From NCBI GenBank assembly GCA_002336485.1, contig DDCZ01000033.1:1-40850 (forward strand): a stretch of 40,850 nt of DNA. Direction: 5' to 3'. Made by a program: the position numbers and the translations under genes. The notes under the pieces are model-generated. The model was given only the letters and a program-made list of their open reading frames with translations. It had not been told where the DNA came from and did not search any database. Positions 40,720 through 40,850 of the stretch are shown piece after piece (position 1 is the first letter of the stretch; the number at the start of each line of letters is the position of its first letter). The DNA comes from Flavobacteriales bacterium UBA1993 (GTDB taxonomy: Bacteria; Bacteroidota; Bacteroidia; Flavobacteriales_G; Salibacteraceae).

Positions 40720-40850
40720 ATGATCGGTAAACTCAATCAAAAATCAGGTTTGAAAACAACCATTTTGAAATCATTAATCTACAGTTCGTTTTATCCCATT
40801 AAAAAAAGGATAGATTTCGATCTTGAAATAGGAAAAGGACGTGTGTACCG
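40720..40850 (+). CDS. Start of an unidentified gene cut by the right edge
   Basis: From the ATG at 40720 the frame is open to the end of the window, 43 codons: MIGKLNQKSGLKTTILKSLI... followed by a basic, Tyr/Phe-containing stretch (YSSFYPIKKRIDFDLEIGKG). There is no obvious signal peptide and no family I can name from this length. It is divergent from rpsP. The reading frame continues past the edge, which supports a real gene only weakly. Confidence 0.4.
   Translation, partial: MIGKLNQKSGLKTTILKSLIYSSFYPIKKRIDFDLEIGKGRVY

Noticed and set aside
1..40850. tRNA, rRNA, CRISPR arrays, insertion sequences, phage or restriction/toxin-antitoxin genes
   Set aside because: None was recognised on reading both strands; all larger frames are accounted for by housekeeping or envelope genes.

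Overview
The window is chromosomal DNA from a member of Bacteroidota, most likely Flavobacteriales (a marine Cryomorphaceae/Crocinitomicaceae-like bacterium). Four things point there: promoters of the form TTG-N18/19-TAnnTTTG, the near absence of Shine-Dalgarno sequences, secreted proteins with type IX secretion (T9SS) style C-terminal sorting domains and a PorP/SprF-like protein, and the gene order leucine dehydrogenase-nusB-DUF1573-yajC-YbbR-coaE. No rRNA, tRNA, CRISPR array, insertion sequence or prophage was seen. The window reads as densely packed, mostly housekeeping chromosome.

Left part (1-8.4 kb, all minus strand): the N-terminal part of a secreted PKD-type adhesin-like protein, formate-tetrahydrofolate ligase (fhs), an outer-membrane-type protein, and a chain containing a glutamate-cysteine-ligase-like (GCS2) amidoligase fused to CBS domains, an AstE/AspA-type zinc deacylase, an NTF2-like protein and a small secreted protein. 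A LOG-family nucleotide phosphoribohydrolase lies upstream. A doubtful 133-codon frame separates it from ssb.

Middle (8.8-26.8 kb, mostly plus strand): ssb, prmC (minus), ribD, a DMT-type transporter, a divergent PorP/SprF-like protein coupled to a DUF4140/DUF4139 protein, a YigZ/IMPACT protein, and a run of secreted proteins (M36/thermolysin-like metallopeptidase, transglutaminase-like protein, TonB_C plus VWA-like protein, six-repeat propeller-like T9SS cargo, small Cys-rich lipoprotein). Then mtaB, minus-strand mutS2, a cyclophilin, a DUF1571/LysM protein and a group III truncated haemoglobin.

Right part (26.8-40.85 kb): a minus-strand unit driven by a GbsR/MarR regulator with a very good promoter (two paralogous small membrane proteins, a third membrane protein, a TIGR01777 epimerase); a divergent ATP-grasp ligase; a bestrophin-like channel with a small secreted protein; the coaE-to-leucine-dehydrogenase cluster; an MsbA-like ABC exporter; a PUR/DUF3276 protein; and rimM and rpsP. 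The left edge cuts the PKD gene and the right edge cuts an unidentified gene.

No obvious new defence or mobile system is present. The observations most worth checking are regulatory. A -7 promoter element sits exactly four bases before the start codon of several genes, which suggests leaderless mRNAs. Two face-to-face promoters form an inverted repeat between leucine dehydrogenase and the ABC exporter. An intrinsic-terminator-like hairpin runs directly into the rimM start codon. Among proteins, the secreted TonB_C/VWA combination, the amidoligase-deacylase locus and the GbsR-linked membrane protein pair stand out.
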